NCBI RefSeq assembly: GCF_023156195.1 | Contig: NZ_JAKUKA010000001.1 | Location: forward strand, 1,364,001-1,428,000 | From: Chitinophaga sedimenti | GTDB lineage: Bacteria > Bacteroidota > Bacteroidia > Chitinophagales > Chitinophagaceae | Direction: 5' to 3' | Length of the DNA stretch: 64,000 nt | Shown: positions 18,762-28,845 of the stretch, one piece after another | Numbering within the stretch: position 1 is the first letter of the stretch | How the letters are laid out: each line of letters begins with the position of its first letter | Position numbers and translations under genes: made by a program | Notes under the pieces: generated by a model | The model's database searches: none | What the model was told of the DNA's origin: nothing | Seen by the model: the letters and a program-made list of their open reading frames with translations, nothing else

Positions 18762-19359
18762 ATGACGCGTAACCTATCGGATCTTACGGATCAGGAACTT
18801 CTGGAAATGATAAAACGGGATAATCAACCAGCCTTCGTCTGTATTTACAGGCGTTACTGGTCTGAATTGTATCGTTGTGCCTTCCGGATTTTTCCCAACC
18901 AGCAGGCCTGCGAGGAACTCATTCATGATGTATTCCTCCATCTCTGGGAAAAAGGACGTGACGTACATATCCAATCGCTGAAGGATTACCTCTATATCGC
19001 CGTAAAAACCGTTCCTTAAACCGTATCAGGGCCGAGCATAATTTACTAAGGGTGATGGGCTCCCGGCCCGAATCCGACACCTCCACCATGGCCGTGGAAG
19101 AAAGGTTGCATTGCCTGGAAATCAATCGTATTTATGATGAAGCCCTGTCCGAACTGCCGGATAAATGCCGCGCCATCATGCTCATGAGCCGTAAAGAACA
19201 CCTGTCTAATAAGGAAATTGCCGCCCGGCTCGATATTTCTGTTAAGACCGTGGAAAACCAGATCACCATTGGTTTGCGCCACATCCGCGCAAGACTGGGG
19301 AGTACCTCATACTGCTCCTCTGTTGTTACGCCCTGTTACCGGTGTGTAAAAAAAAATAG
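18762..19359 (+). CDS. ECF sigma factor, FecI type (two frameshifts)
   Basis: The repaired product is about 199 residues. Sigma region 2 contains YRRYWSELYRCAFRIF and the EELIHDVFLHLWEKG motif. Region 4 contains LPDKCRAIMLMSRKEHLSNKEIAARLDISVKTVENQI. The frame is lost in an A5 run near 19007-19011 and a G4 run near 19298; with one base added to each, the protein ends LPVCKKK at the TAG at 19357-19359. The FecR gene follows 56 bases later, then SusC. Such ECF factors turn on their linked SusC/D operon when FecR is released by the loaded receptor. Confidence 0.88.
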
Positions 19360-19415
19360 TAATTCTTTTTGGGGGATGGTCCTGTTAGCGGTGTCTTTAT
19401 TATTAAAGCACAGCA

Positions 19416-20324
19416 ATGGTTTTTCGGTTCTTCGGTAAAAAACGACAGGAAAATGAAGCGCAACGCGGTATCGCGGATGCGATCGAGCATTTGAAAGAAA
19501 CTCCGGGCAGCTGGGACGCCGTTAAGATGGGTGATGAACACGCAACCGGGGAAAAGATCCTGGGTCGTTTGTTGTTAAGCATCGATGACAAACGTCGCAG
19601 GGTTCGCCGTGTCCGCACCTGGTCGGCTGCTGCTGCCGTATTGGCCCTTGCGCTGCTCGCAGGTCTTTACAGGCATGATGTGACGCCCGACATGCTCATC
19701 GTAAAAACACCGGCCGCACAGTCAAAGCAACTGGTACTGCCCGATGGCTCCAGGGTATGGCTGAACGCCGGCAGCCGCCTGCGTTATCCGTCTGTTTTTA
19801 AGGGTAATACCCGCGAAGTGGTGCTGGAAGAAGGAGAGGCGTATTTCGATATTCGTCCCGACCAGCAACATGCTTTCGTGGTTTTGCATGACCAGCTGCA
19901 AACCACCGTACTTGGTACCAGCTTCAATATAAGGGCTTACCGCTTTTTTAATGATGTAACGGTCACCGTGGCAACCGGTAAGGTGCGGGTGAGCGACCAG
20001 GTGGTAACGCCCGATCAGCAGGCGAGTTACAGCAGGGAGAACGGCCGGGTGCAGGTAAAAGCCGCTGCCGCTGCCGATGCGCTGGGTTGGACGCAGGGCC
20101 GCCTGCTTTTCACGAACGAAGACTTCCGCGAGGTAGCCGGTTTGCTGGAAAACAAGTTTAATGTGAAAATCATTTTTGATGAGGAGGCTTTGACCCACTA
20201 TCACTTCACCGCTTCGTTCGAAGCCGGGGAAACACTGCACGATGTATTAGATGCGCTTACGCTCACCAAGGGATTGCAATATTCCCGGAGCGGCGCCACT
20301 GTTCATATTTTTCAATCTAAGTAA
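19416..20324 (+). CDS. FecR-type anti-sigma factor
   Basis: This 302-residue protein has one transmembrane helix near residues 68-84 and the periplasmic FecR domain (LVLPDGSRVWLNAGSRLRYP...REVVLEEGEAYFDI). A C-terminal DUF4974 domain follows (FREVAGLLENKFNVKIIF to the end). The short cytoplasmic N-terminus would hold the sigma factor. It receives the signal from the STN domain of the SusC receptor encoded next. The ATG at 19416 gives a rather charged N-terminus, but I see no better start. Confidence 0.9.
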   Translation: MVFRFFGKKRQENEAQRGIADAIEHLKETPGSWDAVKMGDEHATGEKILGRLLLSIDDKRRRVRRVRTWSAAAAVLALALLAGLYRHDVTPDMLIVKTPAAQSKQLVLPDGSRVWLNAGSRLRYPSVFKGNTREVVLEEGEAYFDIRPDQQHAFVVLHDQLQTTVLGTSFNIRAYRFFNDVTVTVATGKVRVSDQVVTPDQQASYSRENGRVQVKAAAAADALGWTQGRLLFTNEDFREVAGLLENKFNVKIIFDEEALTHYHFTASFEAGETLHDVLDALTLTKGLQYSRSGATVHIFQSK

Positions 20325-20459
20325 GCGTTAAAAGAAATCAACCAAAAAACTAAAACATGCCGTTTTACTGCAACCTATGCTGACAGCCGGAAGGCTTTAT
20401 TATGACCAGAATTTAATCGCTATCAACCAATTAATCATCTACAAACACTTGCCGTAATT

Positions 20460-23400
20460 ATGAACAATTATGCCTGCAGGAATTTGCTTGCCTTGATCCG
20501 GCTAAAAAACAAACCCTGGCTCATGGTTTGTCTGCTGCTCCTTCTGCCATCTCTTTATGCCACTGCGCAGCAGCCCGAAGACAGCCGGCTGAGCGTAAAC
20601 TTTTCGAACACGCCACTAAAGCAGGCCCTCAAGGAAATCGAAGGGAAAAGTACGCTCAAGTTCGTGTTCAACGACGAATCGCTCGCACCTTACAAAGTAT
20701 CGCTTAAGGCGACCAACGAGCCGCTGAAACAGGTGCTGGCCAATGTATTGAAAGGTACGAAACTCGATTTCCAGTTAAAGGATAACAAGTGTATCATCGT
20801 AGAGCGCAAAGGGGTAAGCGCTGTAAAGATGACCACCACGCAGGCCCAGCCGGCCTCCGTGCCCATGACGAGCCTGGCACAACGCCGCCTGCGCGGTAAG
20901 GTGCTCGCGGCTGACAACAATGCTCCGTTGGCCAACGCCAGCATTAATGTACGCGGGCAGGAAAACATCCACAGCATGTCGGATGAAAAGGGCGAGTTCG
21001 TGGTGGTACTGCCGCCCAGCGCCCGCGTGCTGGTGATCACCCACGTAGGTTATAACACGAAGGAAGTGGTGGTAGGTCCGTCCGATGAATATGTGGTAGG
21101 CCTCGAAGTATCACAGGAGAAACTGAACGAGGTGGTGGTGATGGGGCCTTTCAACCGCAAACAGGAGAGCTTTACGGGATCTTCCGCCACGTTCACGCAG
21201 GAACAACTGCGCAGCGTGGGCAACCAGAACCTTATCCAGAGTTTAAAAATATTAGATCCTTCTTTTGTGCAGATAGAAAATAATCTCGCCGGGTCGGACC
21301 CCAACACGCTGCCCAATCTGCAGATCAGGGGCGGCAGCAGCTTGCCGGGACTGCAGGGCGAATATTCCAGCATGGCAAACCTGCCCCTTTTTATTCTTGA
21401 TGGTTTTGAAACCACACTGGAAAAGATATACGACCGGACATGAACCGCGTGGCCTCTGTTACTTTGCTGAAAGATGCAACGGCCAAGGCGATCTATGGTT
21501 CCAAGGCCGCTAATGGTGTAGTGGTGGTAGAAACCAAACGTCCGCAGGCGGGTAAATTACGGGCTACTTATACCGCCGATCTTAAAATTACCGCGCCCGA
21601 CCTGAGCAGCTACCGGCTGACAGATGCCAGCGAGAAACTGCAGGCAGAGGTGAATGCAGGTCGTTATAAAGGCACTTTTTGCACTCCACGCAGGCCCTGG
21701 CGGAGCAGTATAACATCCTGTATTCCGAAGTGGCCCGCGGCGTTAATACCGACTGGCTTGCGCAGCCGGTGCGTACGGGTGTAGGACAAAAGCATACGAT
21801 TTCGCTGGAAGGTGGCGACGAGTTTTTCCGTTACGGCGCAGATCTCAGTTATAATGATACTAAAGGCGCCATGAAAGAGTCCGGCCGCCGCACTACTTCG
21901 GCTGCCGTATTGTTATCTTACCGTGTAAAGAAATTCGTATTCCGCAACAACCTTACCGTGGGGTTTAACCGCAGCGACGACTCGCCTTACGGCTCCTTCG
22001 CGCAATACTCCCGCCTCAATCCTTACTGGACGCCATACGACGATAAGGGTAACATGAAACGTTTGCTGGGCACGTTCAGCACCGGTTCCGGCACACCTAA
22101 CAATTACTTTAACCCGATGTACGACGCGAGCATCGGCACCAAGAACTTTTCGCGCTACACGGATATTAATAATAACTTCCAGGCGGAATGGAACCTGGCT
22201 TCTTCATTGAAAGTGGTGGGCCGTTTTTCCTACAACCTGCACCAGTCATCCCGCGAAGACTTTTATCCCGCGAACAGTACGCGGTACATTAATTACCCGG
22301 ACTCGATGTTCTTCATGCGTGGTGATTACACGATTACCGACGGCCGCGATGTATCGCTGCGTTCGGACCTGACCCTGAACTATTCCAAACAACTGGGTAA
22401 ACATTTGTTCTTCCTGAACGTTGGCGGCAACATTGCAGACGATGCCGGTGAAACACACGGTTTGCAGGCACAGGGTTTCTTAAATGACCGCGTAGATAAT
22501 ATCAGTTTTGCCAAACAATACCTGCAAAATGGCCGCCCGCTGGGGTCCGACGCCAAGTCGCGCGAAACGGGCGTATTGTCTGCGTTAAATTACTCGTACG
22601 ACGACCGCTTCCTGGCCGACCTGAGCTACCGTCGCCAGGGCTCCAGCATTTTTGGTGCGGATAACAAATGGGGCAGCTTCTGGTCAACCGGTGTGGGCTG
22701 GAACCTGCACCACGAGAGCTTTCTCCACAATGTAAGCTGGGTAGATCAGTTGAAGCTGCGTGCTTCCACCGGTTACACGGGCAGCCAGAACTTTAACCCG
22801 TACCAAGCCATGTCGACCTACACCTATTACACCGATACCTATTACGATAACGTGGTAGGTGCTAAGTTGATGGCGTTGGCAAATAACAACCTGAAATGGC
22901 AGGAAACACAGGACTATAACGTGGGCATCGACCTGCGTGCTTTAAACAGGCTGAGTGTGCGGTTTGATTTTTATGTGAGCAATACCAATAACCTGCTCAC
23001 CGATCTGCCTTTGCCCGGCTCTACTGGTTTTAACACCATCAAGGAGAACCTGGGGGCGTGCAGAACAAGGGCATAGATGCTACGTTCAGTTATAAAGTAC
23101 TGGCCAATAACAAAAACGGTGCTTTCCTGAATGTATTTGTCAGCGCAGCTGGTTACCGCAACAAACTGGTGCGTATTTCCGATGCGCTCAAAACATTGAA
23201 TGATCAGCGCGAGGCGGCCAGGGCGGCTTCCGGGCAAACAGCGCCGTTTATCCGGTACAAGGAAGGTGAATCTACCACCGCTATCTACGCGGTGCAATCG
23301 CTGGGTATCGACCCTTCGACCGGTCGCGAGATCTTCTTAAAAACGAATGGCGAAAAGACCTTTGTGTGGGATGCAAACGACCAGGTGCGCCTGGGCGACT

Positions 23401-23861
23401 CCAACCCCTTGCTGAACGGTAGCTTTGGCTTTAATGGCCAGTACCGTGGCTGGGGACTGAACTGCGCGTTTACCTACCGTACGGGCGGTCAGTACTACAA
23501 CCAAACGCTGGTAGATCGCGTGGAGAACGTAGATATCCAGTATAACGTGGATGAGCGCGTGTTTACCGGTACCTGGAAACAGCCGGGCGACAAAACCTTT
23601 TTCAAAGCCATTGGCACATTGCCTAACCGCACCCTGCCTACGTCGCGCTTCGTGCAGGACCTGAACGAGCTGACCATGTCGTCGCTGAACGCTACTTACG
23701 ACTTTAAAGACGCGGCTTTCCTGAAAAGAAGCAGGATCCAGCGTTTGCGGGCTACGTTGTTTACGAACGATCTGTTCGTTCTCTCTACTGTAAAAGCGGA
23801 GCGCGGGTTAAACTATCCCTTTGCGCGTACGTTGTCATTTTCCGTTCAGGCCACCTTTTAA
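20460..23861 (+). CDS. SusC/RagA TonB-dependent receptor (three frameshifts)
   Basis: The repaired product is about 1,134 residues. It has a signal peptide (to about 37), an STN domain (about 45-110, SVNFSNTPLKQALKEIE), a carboxypeptidase-regulatory-like domain (about 140-225), the plug (SLKILDPSF, NLQIRGGSS, FILDGFE, VTLLKDATAKAIYGSKAANGV) and a 22-strand barrel ending LSFSVQATF. The frame is lost near 21436, 21680 and 23050. The first is repaired by one base (giving IYDLDMNRV); I infer single-base gaps at the other two. The STN domain plus the upstream sigma/FecR pair means substrate-induced signalling. It takes up a ligand with the SusD lid encoded next. Confidence 0.92.
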
Positions 23862-23873
23862 AACTTGCATTAC

Positions 23874-25298
23874 ATGAAATCAAACATATTGATAGGCTGC
23901 CTGCTCAGTGTTTCCTTACTGTCCTGCAATAAATGGCTGGATGTGAAGCCGGATTCGCAGGTGAAGGATTCCGAACTGTTTTCTTCCGAAACAGGATTTA
24001 AAGAGGCATTGTCGGGCGTATACAGCGCCATGACCTACGAGCCGCTATACGGCCGCGAATTAACCTTCGGGTTGATGGGCGCACTGGCCTGTGAGTGGGA
24101 TTACCAGAACTCGAGTTACCAGGCGGACAAAGCCTACGCGTATAAAACCAGTTCTACCTCGCTCGACCGTATCGATGCGATCTGGGAAGGCGTGTACAAC
24201 GCTATTGCGAACGATAATAAAATACTGGAGAACATCGATTCCCGTAAATCTGTGTTCGGCGGTGATAACTATTCGATCATTAAGGGAGAGGCGCTGGCAT
24301 TGCGCGCGTTCCTGCACTTTGACCTGTTGCGCACGTTTGGCGCCAGCTATGCGGAAGATCCTGCCAAGCTGACGATTCCTTACGTAACGGCCAGCTCGAA
24401 GCAGATATTCCCGCAGCTGTCGGTTACGCAGGTCATAGATAAAGTACTGGAGGATTTAACCGCCGCGGAAGCCTTACTGAAAGCAGATCCTATTCTTACC
24501 GGTAAAACCGTGACGATTGCCGACGATAACGGTTACCTCATGAACCGCCAGGTACACCTGAACTACTACGCCGTAAAGGGACTAATGGCGCGCATTTACC
24601 TGTATAAACAGGATTATCCGAACGCGCTGGCCAATGCGGAAGCCGTGATCAACTCGACCCGCTTCCCCTGGATTACACCGGCGGCACTGAGCAACAGGAC
24701 GATAGCAGACCTGACCTTTTCTACGGAACACCTGTTCGCGTTGAACAACATCCGCCTGAATACTATTGCGCTCAACGCGTTTTCGTCGACCGGCAGCAGT
24801 GTGTTTTATATTTCATCCGCCAGCCTGCAGGACTATTACAACAGTCATCCGGAAGACTACCGCTATCTCTACTGGTTTAAAGTAAACGACCTGGGCGATT
24901 ACTATTTGGACATGTACACGCAGCTGACCAGCACCAGCTGGCCGATGGCTTACCGTAATAAAATGCCGCTGTTAAAGGTATCGGAGATGCACTTCATCGC
25001 CGCGGAATGCCAGCAGAAAACCGATTATGATAAAGCGGTGGAACACATCAACGCGGTAAGAAAGGCGCGTGGATTAACCGCTTCGCCGATCAATGCCGCC
25101 GACTTTGAAACCGTGCTGGCGCAGGAATACCGCAAGGAGTTCATCGGGGAGGGGCAGTTGTTCTTTTACCATAAAAGAAAGAATAATACTGCTATTCCTA
25201 AAGCCACCGGCCTGAACCTGGTGCAGCTGAAGGGATACAAACTGCCGCTGCCGGTATCGGAATACGAGAATGGTGTAAACCGGGTCGATAATCAATAA
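23874..25298 (+). CDS. SusD/RagB outer-membrane lipoprotein
   Basis: This protein of about 474 residues starts at the ATG at 23874 (12 bases after the SusC stop) with the lipobox LLSVSLLSCNKWLDVKPDS. It has the SusD TPR-like helices (LRAFLHFDLLRTFG near 145, MARIYLYKQDYPNALANAEAV near 240) and the C-terminal RagB region with HINAVRKARGL and EYRKEFIGEGQLFFYHKR. SusD caps the SusC barrel and binds the ligand at the surface. The ligand class is not readable from this sequence; neighbours suggest it may be peptide-like. Confidence 0.95.
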   Translation: MKSNILIGCLLSVSLLSCNKWLDVKPDSQVKDSELFSSETGFKEALSGVYSAMTYEPLYGRELTFGLMGALACEWDYQNSSYQADKAYAYKTSSTSLDRIDAIWEGVYNAIANDNKILENIDSRKSVFGGDNYSIIKGEALALRAFLHFDLLRTFGASYAEDPAKLTIPYVTASSKQIFPQLSVTQVIDKVLEDLTAAEALLKADPILTGKTVTIADDNGYLMNRQVHLNYYAVKGLMARIYLYKQDYPNALANAEAVINSTRFPWITPAALSNRTIADLTFSTEHLFALNNIRLNTIALNAFSSTGSSVFYISSASLQDYYNSHPEDYRYLYWFKVNDLGDYYLDMYTQLTSTSWPMAYRNKMPLLKVSEMHFIAAECQQKTDYDKAVEHINAVRKARGLTASPINAADFETVLAQEYRKEFIGEGQLFFYHKRKNNTAIPKATGLNLVQLKGYKLPLPVSEYENGVNRVDNQ

Positions 25299-25307
25299 AT
25301 CTAACAC

Positions 25308-26072
25308 ATGAAAAGAAAAGCATTTTTCATATTGATCGTATTGGCAGGAGGATTATTGGGCGCCTGCAAGAAGTCGCCGGAGATGATGTACAACTCCGCT
25401 ACCGACGCGATCAACATCTGGCTTGGTACTTCCCTTGCGCAGAAGCCCGATAGCATCGAATATAACTTTGCCTTTAAGCCGGTGGTGGATAAAGATTCCA
25501 TCGTGTTTACCGGTATGCTGCTGGGACAACAGGCGGACCATGACCGCACGTTCATATTGAAAGCAGTAGGTGGCGATACCAACAAAGTGAAGCTGGGCGT
25601 GCATTACGAATTTGGGAATTACATCATCAAAAGTAATACCCATACGGCCCAGTTCCCGATTTACATTAAAAGAACAGGCGACTTCAAAACCGGTGCTGCC
25701 CGTATTGTACTGGGGATTGCCGAAACGGGCGATCTGAAAAAGGGGCTGGTGGAGAATTCTAAAGTAACACTCATTTTCAACGACGTATTTGCCAAACCCG
25801 CGAACTGGGATGTAGATCCTTATCCCTATACCAAACTGTCTACCTATTTCGGCGTGTACAGCAATACGAAGTTCCAGTTTATCACAACGGTGATTGGTAC
25901 GGCGCCTGTTTTCAGGGTGCTGAGCGCGGGTACGCCGGCTACTGGTGAAGTTGATTTTACGACGGTGAGCTATTACAAGAGCAGCTGCGTAAAGCGGCTG
26001 AATACCTATAACGCCGCCAATCCGGGTAACCCGATGAGAGACGAAAACAATAATCTTATCACCTTTCCTTAG
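25308..26072 (+). CDS. DUF4843 lipoprotein
   Basis: This 254-residue protein has the lipobox LAGGLLGACKK and the text of DUF4843 proteins (YNSATDAINIWLG, DSIEYNFAFKP, then YLFG-like YFGVYSNTKFQFI). These always sit after a SusC/D pair and before a PKD-like lipoprotein. In the structurally studied Bacteroides thetaiotaomicron peptide importer BT2261-2264, two extra surface lipoproteins decorate the SusCD complex. From gene order I infer this is one of the equivalents. It starts 9 bases after SusD. Confidence 0.85.
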   Translation: MKRKAFFILIVLAGGLLGACKKSPEMMYNSATDAINIWLGTSLAQKPDSIEYNFAFKPVVDKDSIVFTGMLLGQQADHDRTFILKAVGGDTNKVKLGVHYEFGNYIIKSNTHTAQFPIYIKRTGDFKTGAARIVLGIAETGDLKKGLVENSKVTLIFNDVFAKPANWDVDPYPYTKLSTYFGVYSNTKFQFITTVIGTAPVFRVLSAGTPATGEVDFTTVSYYKSSCVKRLNTYNAANPGNPMRDENNNLITFP

Positions 26073-26078
26073 CAGATC

Positions 26079-27638
26079 ATGAAGATATTTTTTTATACCG
26101 CGATTAGTATTGTCCTTTTCACCCTGTTCGGCAGCTGCGCGAAGGACAAGGGGAATTACGATTATACCGTGCTGGATACGGTATCGATCGATGTATCGTC
26201 GCTTGCCGAGTCTTATTCCATGCTGCGTTTCGATACCTTGAAACTGAAGCCGGTGGTGAAGTACAAGGGGCAGACCGTGAACGGCGACAAACCGCAGTTC
26301 CCGGAGCTGTCGTTTGCCTGGGAAATGTATCCCAGCGCGATCAATACCTCTTTCCAGGAGAAATACACGTTTGACAGCACCATGGCACTCAATGCGATCA
26401 TGGATAAAAAGGAGGCCGTGTGGACGGTGCTCTTTACCGTGACCAATACCGTGACGAACGTCAAGGCCTTCGCGAAGTTTTCGGTGGCTATTACGCCTTC
26501 TTTGGCAGAGGGATGGATGGTATTGTATGAAAGGGGCGGCCATACCGATGTGGGGCTGATCGTTAATAACGATATAACGAAAACAGCCACGCTGCAGGAG
26601 AAGGTGTTGCTGGATATCTATTCGGCCTCTAATGGCGAACCGCTGCCCGGCACGGCCGGCTCCCTTGGTTATTCGCTGGTGAACCTCACGGGGGCGCATA
26701 AGATTTACATCCAGAGCGGGGGCGAAGCGGTATCGCTAAACCCGACCACTTTTGCGCGCATCGATGATTTCAGCTCCATCTTCTGGACTAAACCCGCCGT
26801 GCAAAAGCCGCAGTTGGTAAAGATTACAGAACGCCGGAAGGAGTTTATGATCAACGACAACAAACTGCATGTGATCGATTATACCATTTTGGGGAATGGC
26901 CGTCGTGCATTTGAAGATGGTCTTACCGGCAACTATGGGACGCTCGCGCCCTGGATGGCGACGACTACCGGCGCGGCTTTCGATGCAGTGTTGTACGATC
27001 AGACCAATAAGCGTTTTATGAAAGTGGTGGCGCGGGGTACCGAAATCATTCCTTTCACCACGGCGCAAAATGCCACGGCTCCTTACGATGTAAGGAACGT
27101 GGGACTCACCTTCGTGATGGCCGACCTGGGCTGGAACTACTGGGAGCATGCAGTGATGAAAGACGACGCTGGCAAATACTTCCTGCTGACGGCCGACTTC
27201 CGCACCGGTGAGATTGCCACCATCGGAAAGGGTAAATACGATATGAGTAATTGTCCCGAGATCGCGGATGTGAATTCCATCAGCGCGGGTTATTATGGCG
27301 AGGTGTTTTATTATGCGTCTTCCAAAAGCGTGTACCAGTTTAAGTATTCGGCCGGTACCACCGACAAACACTGGACAGCGCCGGGTAATGAGAAGATTAC
27401 CAATATTTCTTTACAGAAGTATTACAACACCAATCCCGGTTTAGGCAGGTATTACGATCCGAAGAACATTTGTAAAATCCTGTACATCGCTACTTATGAT
27501 GAAGCCGCGCAGGCGGGACATGTATACCAGGTGGAGGTGAACCAGTCGAGTGGCGCCATCATCGCCGGTACCGAAAAGAAATATTCAGGATTCGGCAAAA
27601 TAAAGGCCATGGCCTGGAAGCCGTTCATCATCCTGTAA
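26079..27638 (+). CDS. PKD-like family lipoprotein
   Basis: This 519-residue protein has the lipobox LFTLFGSCAKD, an N-terminal Ig-like domain (LAESYSMLRFDTLKLKP, LSFAWEMYPS) and a large C-terminal part rich in Tyr and Gly that is probably a propeller. It starts 6 bases after the DUF4843 gene. The pair DUF4843 plus PKD-like is a fixed accessory set for one class of SusCD importers, exposed on the cell surface. It probably helps recruit the substrate. The long frame on the opposite strand is a shadow. Confidence 0.85.
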   Translation: MKIFFYTAISIVLFTLFGSCAKDKGNYDYTVLDTVSIDVSSLAESYSMLRFDTLKLKPVVKYKGQTVNGDKPQFPELSFAWEMYPSAINTSFQEKYTFDSTMALNAIMDKKEAVWTVLFTVTNTVTNVKAFAKFSVAITPSLAEGWMVLYERGGHTDVGLIVNNDITKTATLQEKVLLDIYSASNGEPLPGTAGSLGYSLVNLTGAHKIYIQSGGEAVSLNPTTFARIDDFSSIFWTKPAVQKPQLVKITERRKEFMINDNKLHVIDYTILGNGRRAFEDGLTGNYGTLAPWMATTTGAAFDAVLYDQTNKRFMKVVARGTEIIPFTTAQNATAPYDVRNVGLTFVMADLGWNYWEHAVMKDDAGKYFLLTADFRTGEIATIGKGKYDMSNCPEIADVNSISAGYYGEVFYYASSKSVYQFKYSAGTTDKHWTAPGNEKITNISLQKYYNTNPGLGRYYDPKNICKILYIATYDEAAQAGHVYQVEVNQSSGAIIAGTEKKYSGFGKIKAMAWKPFIIL

Positions 27639-27672
27639 TTGCATCAAACTAAAAAAAAGCAACTGATATCAA

Positions 27673-28845
27673 ATGAAACCAACATTCATGACCGTTTTAG
27701 CGGTATGCGCCGGCATTCTTACGGCCAAAGCGCAGGCCAGCTACCGCATTACGGGGAAACTCGAGGGACAAGGAAATGAGAAGATCAGCATCAGCTACTT
27801 CGACGGGAACAAGAACGTAACAAACACAGTCGTAGCGGTAGATGGCGCCTTTACGCTCACGGGAGATGCTCCGGAAGTGCCGACGGTAGGTCGTTTGACT
27901 ACGAGCGTAGACCGCAACCTGTATTTGGGCGAGCGCGCCAATTCCATGGCTATTCCCGCCATGCCGCTGGACGTAGTACTGAGTAAAGATTGCCAGCTGA
28001 CGATTTCCGGCACTGCAATGGACCTGAACTTTGCCACCGTGAAAGGGGACGCTTACAATGAAAGCTTTAACCAGTTGCGTGCCGCTGAAGCAAAGAACCT
28101 GAAGGAGAAAGCCGAATTGCAAAAGAACCTGATGCAGCTGCGTAAAATGGGCGTAACAGACGGCCTGGACGAGGTGGGTAAAAAGATGCTGGCGAACTTC
28201 CGGGAGCTGAATGCTATACATAAGACGTTCGTAAAGGAGCACCCGGATGCTTATTCAGCGGCGAACCTGTTGCTGCGTACTTCCAAAGAATATAGCCTCA
28301 CAGAACTGAAAGCCGCTTACGACGCATTAAGCGCGGAGCTGAAGAACAGCTACATCGGACAGAACATCGCTTCCCGCATCTCGATCGTTGCGGCTACGGC
28401 TACTTCCGGTCCGGCGCCCGATTTCTCCAAGCCTTCGCCCGATGGCAGTTTTATTTCCCTGTCGCAGTTCAAAGGCAAGTACGTATTGATCGATTTCTGG
28501 GGCAGCTGGTGTGCGCCGTGCCGGTCTGCCAACCCGCACCTGAAGGAGCTGTACGCGAAGTACAAAGACAAAGGATTTGAGATACTCGGTGTATCCAGCG
28601 AGAAAGTGGACGATGTGAACGCCGCTAAAGCCGTATGGAAAAAGGCGATCGAAACGGATGGTCTTACCTGGCCGCAGGTACTGAACAATGAGCTGGGTAT
28701 GAAGGTCGATGTGGTGAAGCTGTATGGCGTGAACGCTTATCCCACCAAACTGCTGATCGACAAAGGCGGTAATATCATTGCCCGCTGGCAGGGTGCGGAA
28801 AGCAGGGGACTGGATCTTAAACTGAAATCAATATTTGGCGAATGA
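27673..28845 (+). CDS. TlpA-like thioredoxin-fold protein with N-terminal DUF4369
   Basis: This 390-residue protein has a signal peptide (ending KAQA), an N-terminal DUF4369 beta domain (YRITGKLEG...ISYFDGNK), a helical spacer, and a C-terminal thioredoxin fold with the active-site motif WGSWCAPCRSAN near residue 280. TlpA-like proteins reduce disulfides or heme proteins in the periplasm. Here it lies in the SusCD operon and its stop overlaps the next gene by four bases (ATGA). The role in uptake is unknown; it may repair or unfold incoming peptides. Confidence 0.9.
   Translation: MKPTFMTVLAVCAGILTAKAQASYRITGKLEGQGNEKISISYFDGNKNVTNTVVAVDGAFTLTGDAPEVPTVGRLTTSVDRNLYLGERANSMAIPAMPLDVVLSKDCQLTISGTAMDLNFATVKGDAYNESFNQLRAAEAKNLKEKAELQKNLMQLRKMGVTDGLDEVGKKMLANFRELNAIHKTFVKEHPDAYSAANLLLRTSKEYSLTELKAAYDALSAELKNSYIGQNIASRISIVAATATSGPAPDFSKPSPDGSFISLSQFKGKYVLIDFWGSWCAPCRSANPHLKELYAKYKDKGFEILGVSSEKVDDVNAAKAVWKKAIETDGLTWPQVLNNELGMKVDVVKLYGVNAYPTKLLIDKGGNIIARWQGAESRGLDLKLKSIFGE

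Noticed and set aside
20460-23861. SusC gene as a decayed pseudogene
   Set aside because: Each break is consistent with one missing base, and the same pattern affects many unrelated genes in the window, pointing to sequencing error.
25353-26699. A 448-codon open frame on the minus strand
   Set aside because: It is antisense to the DUF4843 and PKD-like genes, has His/Arg-rich low-quality composition and no start signal or domain; it is a shadow of GC-rich coding sequence.
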